From Bradyrhizobium sp. ISRA464 (GTDB taxonomy: Bacteria > Pseudomonadota > Alphaproteobacteria > Rhizobiales > Xanthobacteraceae): a stretch of DNA of 64,000 bases. Made by a program: the position numbers and the translations under genes. Location: contig NZ_CP094526.1 in NCBI RefSeq assembly GCF_029910095.1, forward strand, positions 6,386,001 through 6,450,000, in the 5' to 3' direction. Below the pieces are notes generated by a model. It did no database searches. It was not told where the DNA came from and was given only the letters and a program-made list of their open reading frames with translations. Shown here piece by piece: positions 27,375-39,511 of the stretch; within the stretch, counting starts at the first letter, position 1, and the number at the start of each line of letters is the position of its first letter.

Positions 27375-28556
27375 ATGCTTGAGGACGAGAAAAGCATGCC
27401 AAGTGAGGCCGGGTGCACTGGCGGGTTACGGGTCGGGGTCGTTGGTCTGGGACATGGCTTCGTGATGGCGCAGCAGGTTCTCGCGACCAGAAAGGCGATG
27501 CTGGCAGGATTATGCGTTAAAGATCCGTCCAAACACGCTCAAAAGGCCGAATACCTTGGAGCTCCAGTCTATAACTCTATCGCGGCTTTGCTTGACAATG
27601 CCAGGCCGGACGGCGTCATCGTCGCAGCCTCGACTGACAGCCTGGTTGAGATGGCCGAGCGATGCATTGAACGAGGCGTTCCTGTCCTGCTCGAGAAACC
27701 AGGAGCTCGAGACGTGACGGAGATTGGACGCCTACAATCAGCCGTCAAATTGCGTCGAACGCCGGTGCTTGTCGGATATCACCGCAGATTCTCAAATCAA
27801 ATTGGATGGCTGAAGCGCGCCATCGACGAAAAGATCGTAGGATCAATCAACCGCGCCGTTGCGCTTTGGCTGGTACGCAAGCCAGACGATTATTTTGGTT
27901 CCTGGCGCGTTGAACCGTCTGCTGGTGGCGGCATGATGATGATCAACATCGTGCACGAGATAGATACGTTTCAGCATCTTCTTGGTCCGATCTGCGAGGT
28001 GAGCGCTGTCGGTCAGGAGACGATACGTACTCGGGATGAACTCGATCATTCATGTACGATCACGGCCAAAATCGAGAACAGGATGGGCGGCGCCTGTCAC
28101 CTCACCTTTATCCACTCTGACCTAAGCCCCTCACCGTTCAGCTATGAGAACGACGCTGCAGAGAACGGCGTCTTTCACAGATATCCCAAGGACTGTTACC
28201 TCCTGTTCGGAGCAACCGGCACGATTTGCTTTCCATCGGGAGAGATCTGGTCGACCAAGCGGCCCGGTAAGGGATGGACGGAGCGGCTTGAACACTCGAT
28301 CTTTGCAGACGTGACCGACAATGCTTCGTGCAATCCTCTTTTACGCGAGGTCGAGCACTTTCTTGCCGTGATCGAGGGACAGTGCAATCCGGCAATTACC
28401 CTGGAAGACGCCGCGTCGACATTGTCTGTCATACAGGCAATCAAAGACTCCATGTCGTTGGGCCGACCCGTTGCTCCGCGTGCCTGCCTCGCGCCAACCG
28501 GCACACGCTCGAATGGAGGCGGTGTCCTTGCGGGTCGCCGCGGCAAAGGAGGGTAA
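27375..28556 (+). CDS. Gfo/Idh/MocA family oxidoreductase
   Basis: NAD(P)-dependent sugar or cyclitol dehydrogenase, about 390 residues. The N-terminal Rossmann fold shows GLRVGVVGLGHGFVMAQQ and the catalytic-lysine motif VPVLLEKPGA; the substrate domain has GGGMMMINIVHEIDTFQHLL with conserved His/Asp. Several starts are possible (27282, 27375, 27396); 27375 is a compromise. It heads a plus-strand run with two short-chain dehydrogenases (4 bp to the next start). Relatives act on inositols, rhizopine, UDP-sugars and similar substrates; the substrate here is unknown. The extreme C-terminus is Gly/Arg-rich and unlike the family. Confidence 0.85.
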   Translation: MLEDEKSMPSEAGCTGGLRVGVVGLGHGFVMAQQVLATRKAMLAGLCVKDPSKHAQKAEYLGAPVYNSIAALLDNARPDGVIVAASTDSLVEMAERCIERGVPVLLEKPGARDVTEIGRLQSAVKLRRTPVLVGYHRRFSNQIGWLKRAIDEKIVGSINRAVALWLVRKPDDYFGSWRVEPSAGGGMMMINIVHEIDTFQHLLGPICEVSAVGQETIRTRDELDHSCTITAKIENRMGGACHLTFIHSDLSPSPFSYENDAAENGVFHRYPKDCYLLFGATGTICFPSGEIWSTKRPGKGWTERLEHSIFADVTDNASCNPLLREVEHFLAVIEGQCNPAITLEDAASTLSVIQAIKDSMSLGRPVAPRACLAPTGTRSNGGGVLAGRRGKGG

Positions 28557-28560
28557 CAGG

Positions 28561-29307
28561 ATGCATTCCGCGTTTGAGGGCAAGACCGTGGTCGTGACTG
28601 GAGGCACGCAAGGAATAGGCGGCGCCATCACATCGCTTTTTCTGGAACAGGGGGCCAATGTGTGCGCTTTCTTTCATAGTGACGAGCAGGCTGCCAAGCA
28701 GCTGCGCGAACATGTTGGGGAGCACCGCGATCGGCTCCTGACGCTTCGCGTCGATGTTTCTGATTACCATGCGGTGAGTTCTGCGTTCGACATGCTCAGG
28801 GTCCGTTGGGGAAATGCAAATATCCTGGTCAACAATGCCGGGGTCCATTGCCCGGTCAGCCCGTTCGAACAGCATGACAATCAGACCTGGAGTGACGTCT
28901 TCTCGACCAACGTGTTTGGAGTTGTATTCGCGACCAAAATTGTCATTCCCGCCATGAAAGAAGCACGCTGGGGTCGCATCATCAACATTTCTTCGATAGC
29001 CGCGACAGAAGGCTTGCCCAATGGCAGCCCCTATGCGGCAAGCAAGGCAAGCTTGCTCGGGCTTACGCGCAGCCTGGCAAAGGAAGTCGCCTCCTACGCC
29101 ATAACGGTCAATGCGCTCTTGCCTGGGATGACGGAAACGCGAATGGCCGATGCGTTGCCGCGTGACGCTTACGACCGCATCCTATCAACGATCCCGATCG
29201 GCCGAATTGCGACGTCGATGGAAGTCGCCTCCTTGGTCGGGTTTCTCGCGAGCGATGCGGCAAACTATGTCTCCGGTTCACTGATCCATGTGTCGGGCGG
29301 GCGCTAA
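28561..29307 (+). CDS. short-chain dehydrogenase/reductase (FabG-like)
   Basis: 248-residue SDR. TGGTQGIGG binds the nucleotide; NNAGVH, the Ser in NISSIAA and YAASK supply the structural and catalytic residues (N-S-Y-K); the C-terminus FLASDAANYVSGSLIHVSGG is classical. An AAAGGAGGG ribosome site precedes the ATG at 28561, which rules out the open frame upstream. Four bases after the oxidoreductase stop and 136 bp before a second SDR. Probably oxidises or reduces a sugar-like hydroxyl in the same pathway. Confidence 0.9.
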   Translation: MHSAFEGKTVVVTGGTQGIGGAITSLFLEQGANVCAFFHSDEQAAKQLREHVGEHRDRLLTLRVDVSDYHAVSSAFDMLRVRWGNANILVNNAGVHCPVSPFEQHDNQTWSDVFSTNVFGVVFATKIVIPAMKEARWGRIINISSIAATEGLPNGSPYAASKASLLGLTRSLAKEVASYAITVNALLPGMTETRMADALPRDAYDRILSTIPIGRIATSMEVASLVGFLASDAANYVSGSLIHVSGGR

Positions 29308-29443
29308 TGGCCCAGCGCCGATGGACGCTCTCAAAGCGCGATCGAGCGCGACGGGATGGCTCGGACATATTTATCAAGAAACCATTCAGCCAAGCAGATG
29401 CAACCGCATTTGGCTTGCCTGGAACAAAAACGGAGATTTCTTA

Positions 29444-30217
29444 ATGCTCGCTAACCGGCAGGTTGCAATCGTCACGGGCGGTTCTGGCAATATCGGACAA
29501 AGTATCGTGCACGCATTGTCGGATCAGGGCTATCGCACAGCCGTTTTCGATCGACGTCCCCCATCGCGGGATCGTTCCTCCGATGAGGTGATCTACTTGC
29601 CGGGAGATGCTTGCAGAGAAGATCAGGTCAACGGGGCCTTCGCGCAACTGTTTGATCGGGAGGGCAGACTTGATCTATTGGTCAACGCGGCAGGAATCTC
29701 GCCCAAGCGAGAGGGCTCAACAAGAGCACGGCTTTGGGATCTGACCCTTGATGAGTGGACCAATGTGATCAACGTCAATCTGAACGGCGTGTTCTTGACC
29801 TGCAAGGCCGCAAGCGAGTATTTCCGTCGGCAGCGCTCGGGTCATATCGTCAACATCGGCTCAGTGATGGGCTTCATTGGAGCCACAAGCGCGACGTCAA
29901 ACAGGTTTCCGTACAGCAATTCCGGTCTGCATTATTGCGCATCAAAAGCCGCGGTCCACAACCTCACCAAATCACTGGCGCGCGAACTTGCAGAGTTCAA
30001 TATCAGGGTCAATTGCATCGCGCCTGGCGGAGTAGAGGGAGGAATGTTTCGCCTGCAGGAGGAACAGCAGCAATCGCTCCTACGCCAGGTGCCTTTAAAC
30101 AGCTTCTGTCAGGCTCGAGATATCGCCGAGGTCGTCCTCTTCCTCGCCTCCGACACCAAGAGCCGGATGATCACAGGCCACACCGTAACGGTGGATGGCG
30201 GCTGGAACATGCGTTAG
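29444..30217 (+). CDS. short-chain dehydrogenase/reductase
   Basis: 257-residue SDR with TGGSGNIGQS, NAAGIS, NIGSVMG, YCASK and the end FLASDTKSRMITGHTVTVDG followed by GW. The family tetrad is complete. The ATG at 29444 has CGGAG upstream; the frame is open earlier but without SDR sequence. Its stop codon overlaps that of the convergent transketolase subunit by four bases. Third gene of the oxidoreductase/SDR run. Confidence 0.9.
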   Translation: MLANRQVAIVTGGSGNIGQSIVHALSDQGYRTAVFDRRPPSRDRSSDEVIYLPGDACREDQVNGAFAQLFDREGRLDLLVNAAGISPKREGSTRARLWDLTLDEWTNVINVNLNGVFLTCKAASEYFRRQRSGHIVNIGSVMGFIGATSATSNRFPYSNSGLHYCASKAAVHNLTKSLARELAEFNIRVNCIAPGGVEGGMFRLQEEQQQSLLRQVPLNSFCQARDIAEVVLFLASDTKSRMITGHTVTVDGGWNMR

Positions 30218-31185
30218 TCGGCATGCGTGTCGTCACGGCCGTCGAGCAGTTGCATAACGGCCGTCGATATTTTGACGTCCGTCAATCCAAAGCTGTCGAG
30301 CGCGTCCTCATAGGACAGATTGTTTTGATATCTCGAGGAACCAGAGAGCGGCAAGTGTCTGACGTGATCCAGGCGATGCCGTACGAGCAACTCCGAAACA
30401 ATGCTGGCTAGCCCGCCGACCTTCCCATGTTCTTCGACAGTGACGAGTACGTCTGTTTCTTTGAGCACTGTCAGAAAGCTGGTTTCGTCAAACGGCCACA
30501 GACGGATTGCATTGAGAAGGCTGCAGCTGATCCCTTTGTCATTTAGCAAATCAGCGGCGTCGATCGCGCCGAGAAGGCAGCGGCCCATGCTCAGAATTGT
30601 CACGTGATGGCCTCGCCTGAGGATCTGCACCCTGCCGAGTTCCAAGCTCTCTCCACCATGCTCCTTCATCCTTGCCGGCAAGAACGAGTTCTCCACGCGC
30701 AGGTAAGCAAATCCCCGTTCGGCAAATAAGCGATCGACGATGTTGCGCATGTCGAGCTCGCTGCTTGGGCAGTAGATGGATACGTTGTCCAAGCTACGCA
30801 TGATCGAAATATCTTCGTGGGGAACATGGGTATGCCCCTGGAAGGTGTAGTAGAGGCCAGACCACAGGCCGACAATCTTAACGTCGTAGTTTTCATGAGA
30901 CAGGACTGTGCGGATCTGCTCATAAGCCCTCATGGTGACGAACGATGCGATGCCGACAATGAATACTTTGTGGCCGCAGCTGGCCAGTCCGGCAGCGACG
31001 CCGGCCGCACACTGCTCCATCACCCCGAGGTCAAGGAAGTAAGCCGGATACTCTGCTTCGATTTGCTCGACCTGCGATGATGTCTTCGAATCAACGGAAA
31101 TGAGGGTGAAGGCGTGTCCCTTCCTTGCTTTTCCGATGAGCGCGGCTGCGAACGCGGAACGAAGATCAAGAGATTGGTTTGGCAC
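30214..31185 (-). CDS. transketolase C-terminal subunit
   Basis: Second half of a split transketolase or DXS-like enzyme, about 323 residues: the pyrimidine-binding and C-terminal domains. Motifs: DLRSAFAAALIGKARKG, PAYFLDLGVMEQCAAGVAAG with the catalytic Glu, SGLYYTFQGHTHVPHEDISI and VTVEEHGKVGGLAS. GTG at 31185 with AGGAG 11 bases upstream is preferred; another GTG at 31251 exists. Works with the N-terminal subunit encoded 540 bp upstream on the same strand to transfer a two-carbon ketol unit using thiamine diphosphate. Convergent with the SDR genes. Confidence 0.87.
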   Translation of the reverse strand: MPNQSLDLRSAFAAALIGKARKGHAFTLISVDSKTSSQVEQIEAEYPAYFLDLGVMEQCAAGVAAGLASCGHKVFIVGIASFVTMRAYEQIRTVLSHENYDVKIVGLWSGLYYTFQGHTHVPHEDISIMRSLDNVSIYCPSSELDMRNIVDRLFAERGFAYLRVENSFLPARMKEHGGESLELGRVQILRRGHHVTILSMGRCLLGAIDAADLLNDKGISCSLLNAIRLWPFDETSFLTVLKETDVLVTVEEHGKVGGLASIVSELLVRHRLDHVRHLPLSGSSRYQNNLSYEDALDSFGLTDVKISTAVMQLLDGRDDTHAD

Positions 31186-31251
31186 GACTATGTGCAGCTC
31201 CTGACTGGACTTAACAGGCTTCTGGCCATAAGCACCGACTATTGCGGTCAC

Positions 31252-31728
31252 GGCCCAATGAATTGGATCTGCGTTGCGAGGGACACTCGGATGGAACTTG
31301 TGTCACGCCTTTGACATGGCACCCCGACGATGAGCATTGCGCCGCATTTCTTCCGCAAGGCGGAGCGAGCGAACCATACTCTGCAGTCGGCGCAATCGCG
31401 GAGATATTGGGTCTTTTGGCTTGACGGGTATGTCCGCTGCGGTCCAGTCGACAGACCTCAAAAGACATCGTCAACACAATCGGATTCTGACGCAGGATCT
31501 CAGCCGTGTCGGATCGCGCGCAGGAGCTGCGCTCTGGAGAGCACGATAATCCTCAAGGAGGGCGGGTTGCCATCTGTTGCTTTTGCTCCATCGAAGATTC
31601 GCGCCGCGGGACAACTCGGCGCGCCACATTGGCCGGTCTATTCCGCCAGCCGGCGCTTCGCCAGCGAGGCTCACTCACGACATTCCAGGTCTCTGAGCTG
31701 GGCCAACCTGATCCACAGGTCACGGCTG
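31252..31728. other. gap between the transketolase halves
   Basis: About 480 bp between two subunit genes that are usually adjacent. No intact gene or IS end is recognised. Possibly a small gene or promoter has decayed here. Confidence 0.4.
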
Positions 31729-32649
31729 TTATTGACCGCGAGCGCACCGGCACGCCTCCAGCTCTTTGATCGCCATCTCGTACTCCGCCTCAGATGGAAC
31801 CCGGTAATGCCAATCCAAAGAATTCTCCATGAAGGATACACCCCGCCCCTTGGTCGTGTGCGCGATCAAGATTTGCGGAGATGTGGACGTTTCAGCGTTG
31901 GCCCTGGCAAGGTCGAGCGCGTGCAAGATGTCCGATGGCGAGTGTCCGTCGGTTTCTTGCACAGTCCAACCGAACGATTTCCATTTCTCAGCCACGGGCT
32001 CAAGGGCCATGATCGATTCGGTTGGGCCATCAATCTGAAGTCGATTTCGGTTGATGACGACCAGAAGATTGCTCAGCTTGAGGTGGCTGCCCGCCAGAGC
32101 TGCCTCCCAGATGGATCCTTCGTTCATTTCCCCGTCGCCGATAAGCACGACAGTTAAGTAGGATTGACCATATCGTCTTGCGGACAGCGCCGTTCCGATT
32201 CCAAACGCGATCCCGTGCCCTAAGGATCCCCCCGTCATCTCCACGCCGGGTATCTTGGTGGTTGGAAACATCGTCAGTTCAGAACCGGGCGCGAGAAACC
32301 GCTCCAGCGAACAAGGCGGCAAGAACCCGCGAAGCTGCATGACGGCAAAGAGCGCCACGGCTCCTTGGCATGAACTCAAAATGAAGCGATCTCTGCCAGG
32401 ATCGTCTGGTTTCAGCGGATCGATGCGCAGAAATCGATAAACCAGGCAATAGAGGATTTCGATCAACGAAAGCGATGAGCCAATGTGTCCACCCCCGCTT
32501 TCCTGGACTGCACTTAGCGTGCGAACTCGAAGTGAGCGGCAGAGCAATTCGTCGGCTCTATGCATTTCCGCCGCCGACGCGAGCTTCGATAGGTCGTTGG
32601 TCGGCTTGATCTGCTCCATAAGATTCAACGCCTGATAAGGGTGCTGCAT
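31729..32649 (-). CDS. transketolase N-terminal subunit
   Basis: First half of a split transketolase, about 306 residues, binding the thiamine-diphosphate pyrophosphate. The signature GDGEMNEGSIWEA followed by N (INRNRLQIDG) is intact, as are SGGGHIGSSLSLIEIL and GGSLGHGIAFGIG. ATG at 32649 chosen; TTG 32655 and ATG 32619 are alternatives. Pairs with the C-terminal subunit at 30.2-31.2 kb. Split transketolases are frequent in secondary pathways (branched sugars, apiose catabolism, aminocyclitols), so a role outside the pentose phosphate pathway is likely. Confidence 0.87.
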   Translation of the reverse strand: MQHPYQALNLMEQIKPTNDLSKLASAAEMHRADELLCRSLRVRTLSAVQESGGGHIGSSLSLIEILYCLVYRFLRIDPLKPDDPGRDRFILSSCQGAVALFAVMQLRGFLPPCSLERFLAPGSELTMFPTTKIPGVEMTGGSLGHGIAFGIGTALSARRYGQSYLTVVLIGDGEMNEGSIWEAALAGSHLKLSNLLVVINRNRLQIDGPTESIMALEPVAEKWKSFGWTVQETDGHSPSDILHALDLARANAETSTSPQILIAHTTKGRGVSFMENSLDWHYRVPSEAEYEMAIKELEACRCARGQ

Positions 32650-33924
32650 GCGCAATATCGTGCCGAGATGGAGTGGCGTGGCCTCGTTGGTTAGTTTGAT
32701 GGACTTCCTGTCGTCGAACTGAGCAACAACCTGCCGTCCATGCTGTGCGGTGCGGCACTGTCCGCCACGATGAAAATGTCAATATCTCGTTCACTGGACG
32801 TCGCACGCTCCGTCGACTGGCCATTGCCGAGCCCATAACGTTCAGACATTGGATTGGCAATGAGTTTGTCCCCCTTCACAATCATGATCTAAACGCTCTT
32901 AAGCTGCTTCAACACCACCACTTCCGGCTTCTCGCACGAGCGCCGAAATCGTCGACCCGCATTTCGCTCCGCGGTTCGAGCATCCGGTTGGCCAGACTGA
33001 CGTCGGCCGGCTCCATCTCATGGAAGAGCTCTCCGCCGGCGAGTGCCTGGGAGCTCCCTCTGCTGCCCTCAAGGACCGACGCCGCCGCGCGCGCAACAAT
33101 GACGCGCTCGAGCCACATGGCAGCGCTTCGATCCATGAAGCTGCCTTCAACGGATTGATCAGCTGAGATCGAGCAAGTTCCATCAGAAATCCAAGGCCGG
33201 TGACCGGTTGAGACCGTCTGGGTCGTAAAGGCTCTGTCAGGGGATGTCAGAGCAATCGGCATGCCGCAAAGACGCTGTCATAAGCCTGCCTGAGAGGGCG
33301 GCATCACGTCCCTCGCCCGAAGATTGGACGTCAGTTGTCGGACTCCTGACACACATAGTGTCTTCACCCCGACGCCGTTTGGACAAGACGGGATGAATCG
33401 CCAAGTCAAAAAAGTCGTCTTTGGTGACGAGCTCGAAGGTCCTCGAGGCGGGCCGGTGGCTCTCACGACGGGAGCGCCCACGCTCAAATGTGGCGGTTGC
33501 GCTTGCGTGCTTGCCGACCAGCGGATCGTCGCTCGACAGGAGATCCCGCTCATGCGAGACTGTTGATGAAATCCGTCCGGGCCGTTGCCGTCGCTCGCCA
33601 AGGTCTAGCTCCTGTGTCGATCGAAAGATTTGACTGTCGCGCCGATCGTGATCGCGGCCGTCCGCTCGTCCAAGACTTCGAGGCCTGTCAATGGCCCCGC
33701 GAGCCATCTTGTCGTCCTAAGCCAACATCGGCTGACGCGCGTGCTCCGCAACAACACTTGCCGCGACGGCATCTTCAGGTCGATCGGCCGAACACAGCCT
33801 GGCGCGGCTGGTCCCTGCAAGCTCAACACGGGAGAACCCGACGGCGAGCTGCGCGCCGGGGCTCGCGAAGCGCCGTAGCCCGTCCTTCAGCGAACTGCGG
33901 GCTCGGTTCGCAAGCGAAGGCTTG
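32650..33924. other. stretch without an intact gene
   Basis: About 1.27 kb. A 64-codon minus-strand frame (32691-32885) lies directly upstream of the transketolase gene but resembles nothing I know. On the minus strand between about 33240 and 33850, broken frames give phrases such as DRPEDAVAASVVAEHARQ and LTGLEVLDERTAAITIGATV, faintly like an FAD-binding molybdopterin-dehydrogenase subunit; this is too weak to annotate. No promoter motif recognised. Confidence 0.35.
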
Positions 33925-34761
33925 ATGCGCAAGATCATTGACGGCTCGACGCAGCTCCTTGGTATTGTTGGGGATCCGATTGAGCAGGTGCGCGCACCTG
34001 AAGTCTGGAGCGCTCTGTTTCGCGCAAATGGCTTCAATGCGGTCTGCGTCCCGCTCCATGTCAAGCCTGCCGAGCTGAAGACCGCCCTCAGGAGTCTGCA
34101 AACGATCCGGAACCTGGCCGGTCTGATCGTTACGATCCCGCACAAGCTGGCGGCTGTGCACCATGCGGACATCCATACAGACCGGGCACGTCGGGTGCAG
34201 TCTGTGAACGTCATGCGGCGGGACGACCAAGGCCGCTGGCATGCAGACATTCTCGACGGCGTCGGGTTCGTCAGGGGATTGCTGGGCGCAGGTCAACGCA
34301 TTGAGGGACGTCGCGCGCTCGTCGTTGGCGCGGGAGGAGCTGGCACTGCGATCGCCTTCGCCATTGCAGAAGCGGCGGCGGCATCTGTCCATGTCGCGGA
34401 CATCGTGACAGATCGCGCGCACGCTCTCGCGAGCCGACTTCAGGCAGCCGGAATCCCGTCCGGGATTTCGGCAGCATCGGCGCGAGGATACGATCTCATT
34501 GTGAATGCCAGTCCGGTCGGGATGAAACCGGATGATCCGATCTCGATCGACTGCACTGATCTGGTGCCTTGGGCATTGGTTGGGGACGTTGTCGTTCATC
34601 CCCAGATGACCCCGCTGCTGCTTACCGCACAAGCGCGCGGCTGCTACGTGCAGCCGGGCGTCGTGATGATGGACAACCAACTCACCGAGATGCGCGAATT
34701 CTTTGGTTTTCCTCAAGGAGACTACAGCCCTACGGCGGTCACGCGGGCGACCTCCATATAG
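33925..34761 (+). CDS. shikimate/quinate 5-dehydrogenase-like protein (AroE family)
   Basis: 278-residue NAD(P)-dependent dehydrogenase of the AroE family. The N-terminal substrate domain has GIVGDPIEQVRAPEVWSALF (the usual S-S pair is replaced by R-A) and TIPHK with the catalytic Lys; LDGVGF supplies the catalytic Asp. The nucleotide site is VVGAGGAGTAIAFAIAEAAA. Altered substrate-binding serines suggest an isozyme (quinate or other shikimate-like acid) rather than housekeeping AroE. ATG at 33925; a TTG at 33922 is directly upstream. It stands alone. Confidence 0.85.
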   Translation: MRKIIDGSTQLLGIVGDPIEQVRAPEVWSALFRANGFNAVCVPLHVKPAELKTALRSLQTIRNLAGLIVTIPHKLAAVHHADIHTDRARRVQSVNVMRRDDQGRWHADILDGVGFVRGLLGAGQRIEGRRALVVGAGGAGTAIAFAIAEAAAASVHVADIVTDRAHALASRLQAAGIPSGISAASARGYDLIVNASPVGMKPDDPISIDCTDLVPWALVGDVVVHPQMTPLLLTAQARGCYVQPGVVMMDNQLTEMREFFGFPQGDYSPTAVTRATSI

Positions 34762-35590
34762 GTCTTGGGCTCGCCAACTTGCCCCGCTCGAGCTCGAAGG
34801 GAATAGCGGACTCGTGTATTGGCGATGGATCGCTGAGCACGTGGCGCCACGGTCCTTGGTTGCTTGCGACTTTTTGCGTTCAGCCGGTGAATATCCCGAA
34901 CCTGATCGGTGCTCATCGGAGCTTTTGCCAACGCGATCGCCACACTCGTCCAAGGCGAAGATACCAACGACATCGAGGTTCCAGCTGATCGGGCCAGCCG
35001 AGCAGCCGCAACGACCGCATGAACAGGTTGATGAGGTCTAGGTGCGGTCACGGCGCATTGTGGTGGCCGCACGCTCCGTGATGCCACCGACGGCCGAGCA
35101 CAATGTCGAGTGACATTGTCCGATCTACGACGACCCCAGATATCGGACATTGGCCGTTGCGGACGACTTTGTTGCGTTTGCACCTTGGCATGACGAATGC
35201 ATACAGCAGATCGGACACTTGCCGCTCAGAGCGCAGAACGGCGACGGAGGCCATGAAACGTTCATGTTAATCGAGCAGCGAACGAACCGGGGCGGTGACG
35301 ATACAGGGAGCAGTTCGTCGGGTGGGATTTGCCGATCTTCGAGAGGAATACCCGCGTCGAGGGCACCTACGTTTTCATCGGCTGTCTTCGCATTGAGAGC
35401 AACCAGAACCGCCCATCCAGATGTCCGCCAGTGCGCCGTGTGATTCTGCCCAGCTCGAGCCAACGTTCGCGGTCGCGTCATGCGCAAGACGGCCAGAGCG
35501 GCTCTCCCCAAGAAGACATTGACGCTGCTGCACGTGATTGGCGACGTTCAATCCCAGCATTCCGGTATCGACATACAAACAGGAGGGATC
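34762..35590. other. intergenic stretch, nothing recognised
   Basis: About 830 bp between the AroE-like gene and the S9 peptidase. Only short overlapping frames. A clear AGGAGGG ribosome site ends it just before 35591. Confidence 0.45.
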
Positions 35591-37948
<2,358 letters not shown>

Positions 37949-38298
37949 CGCTTCGCATCAAGCGCCTTCGCGAAATCGGGACCCTTGGTCCGGGTCTGAA
38001 AGCGAAAGCCAGTTGGATCAAGTACACGAGATCGGCGGGCATTGCTCTTTACGCAAAGCATGCCCCTGGTGACTTGCCGCAACTCGCCTAACCCGCCTTG
38101 AAATTCGCTTTGGCCAAAGGGACCAGAGCATGAAGCGCAGCCGCTTTGTGGTAGAACAGATCACCGCAATCGCGGTCCGGCGATTGCGGTCCCGGTCATG
38201 CCAAGGCGATCGCCGCGATCATCGCCGTATCGATCGCGACGCCGACGATCATCATGCTGCCGCTGATGCTGCCGGCACTGACCTGCTTCGCCGAAAAG
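37949..38298. other. intergenic stretch with IS3-like start and hairpin
   Basis: About 350 bp. The plus strand at 38130 begins MKRSRFVVEQITAI, matching the first residues of IS3-group OrfA (MKRSRFSEEQI type), then homology stops. A perfect 10-bp inverted repeat with 6-bp loop (CCGCAATCGC / GCGATTGCGG) occupies 38164-38189. Probably the broken end of an IS3-type element. Confidence 0.35.
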
Positions 38299-39117
38299 CT
38301 AGGTTCTCTTTAGTAGACGTTGGCAGTCATTGGCTCTTTTACGCAGCAAGGTTGCCAATCGCCCGACGACGGCGTTATCCAACCCCTCTTTTTGTGCGCG
38401 CGCGTGAATATCCGCCACGCGGTTGGGAATCTGTTCGGCCATGGAAACCAGGCTTGCAATAAGCTCGTCCGGATCAACGCGCGTTTCGCGCGCAAATTTC
38501 TGCCATTGACGCACACCAATTTGGTCAAGCTTGTATTCGCCCCCGACCTTCACGGCGAGCTTGACTTTTCGCGGGTCAATGCGGTCGTAGGTAAGAATGC
38601 TCGCTATATCGTACAGCGGTGCGAGACGGACGTGAGGGCCGCTGGCCAGAAGCAAGGAATAGTTCTTGGCATGGGCATCGGAGCCTCCAATGAGCCAGTT
38701 GAAGCCCAAAGCCCTGACGAACGTCTCAAGGTCGGCCGCGCGGTCCGTCGAGTGGGTGCGTAAGAGCTCAATCACATCCGCAGGCGTTGGTCCGCCCTCG
38801 TTCTGGTATTTCCTGGTCGGCGGGATGCCCATGGCCAGGCAGATATCTTCCTGGTGTACCCGGATGATGTCGTTCCCACTGGCTTGCCGGTCGTAGCGTT
38901 CAACAACGATCGCGACTTCCTTTTCGAACCGCATCACCCTAGATTCGGCGGCGGGCAGCGCGAGTTCGCGTGCGAGCTGCAGGCAGATGTGCTCATTCTC
39001 GGCGTGGCCATCGAAGTGGCTCGTCGGCGGCTTCAGCAAGCTTGATCGGGAAAAGCCAAAAGCTGCCGGCGCTCCCGCGACCGGGACGAGTCCGTCGAGG
39101 AGGCCCATGCGTTTCAA
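38299..39117 (-). pseudogene. HipA-family kinase, 5'-truncated
   Basis: C-terminal two-thirds of a HipA-type Ser/Thr kinase toxin. Present: LKPPTSHFDGHAENEHICLQ, IVVERYDR, HQEDICLAMGIPPTRKYQNE, the catalytic loop LIGGSDAHAKNYSLLL and metal-binding APLYDIAS. The N-terminal subdomain with the phosphorylatable Ser loop is absent or frame-scrambled upstream of 39117, and no HipB-like gene is nearby. It is clearly different from the intact hipA at 46.3 kb. Probably nonfunctional. Confidence 0.7.
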
Positions 39118-39400
39118 GCCGAGCGGCGCGGAAATGCCGGACCAGCCGATTGCCGAGTTCGTTCAGCGCAGTCGAATTCGTGCCCCGCGTCGCAAGACCT
39201 TCAGCCGCAAGCGGGGTAGCTATGGCCTGAGACACGATGCGGAGCGCACGACAGTCGGCTATGTGCGAACGACATGTTACTCGCGGCCATACTGACCGTG
39301 GGTTTTGCGGCCGCGCCTCCCTATTCGGCTTTGCCGGGCGCTCCCCTTCGATATCGCCCCCAATGCCGCATAAGCGGCCCGAAGAGTAGCTAACAGTTCC

Positions 39401-39511
39401 CGGTTTCAACAGTTGCGTCAATATTTCGCTCAAGTTGTTGAAGCCAGATCCCGAATGATAAATACGGTTTCAACAGTGAGGACCAAGCCAAGCATCTAAT
39501 GTTGAAACCGT
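39401..39511. promoter_or_regulatory. palindromic operator overlapping the nucleotidyltransferase start
   Basis: A perfect 12-bp inverted repeat, ACGGTTTCAACA (39464-39475) and TGTTGAAACCGT (39500-39511), separated by 24 bp. The right arm overlaps the GTG start codon at 39510. A third copy, CGGTTTCAACAGT, lies at 39401-39413. Such an arrangement would let a bound repressor block transcription and initiation, as in autoregulated toxin-antitoxin operons. The cognate regulator is not identified. Confidence 0.65.

Noticed and set aside
32691-32885. 64-codon frame upstream of the transketolase gene as a small conserved gene
   Set aside because: No recognisable motif or clear ribosome site; cannot be supported without a homology search.
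33240-33850. Molybdopterin-dehydrogenase FAD-subunit pseudogene on the minus strand
   Set aside because: Only scattered phrases in different frames resemble the family; evidence too thin without a profile search.
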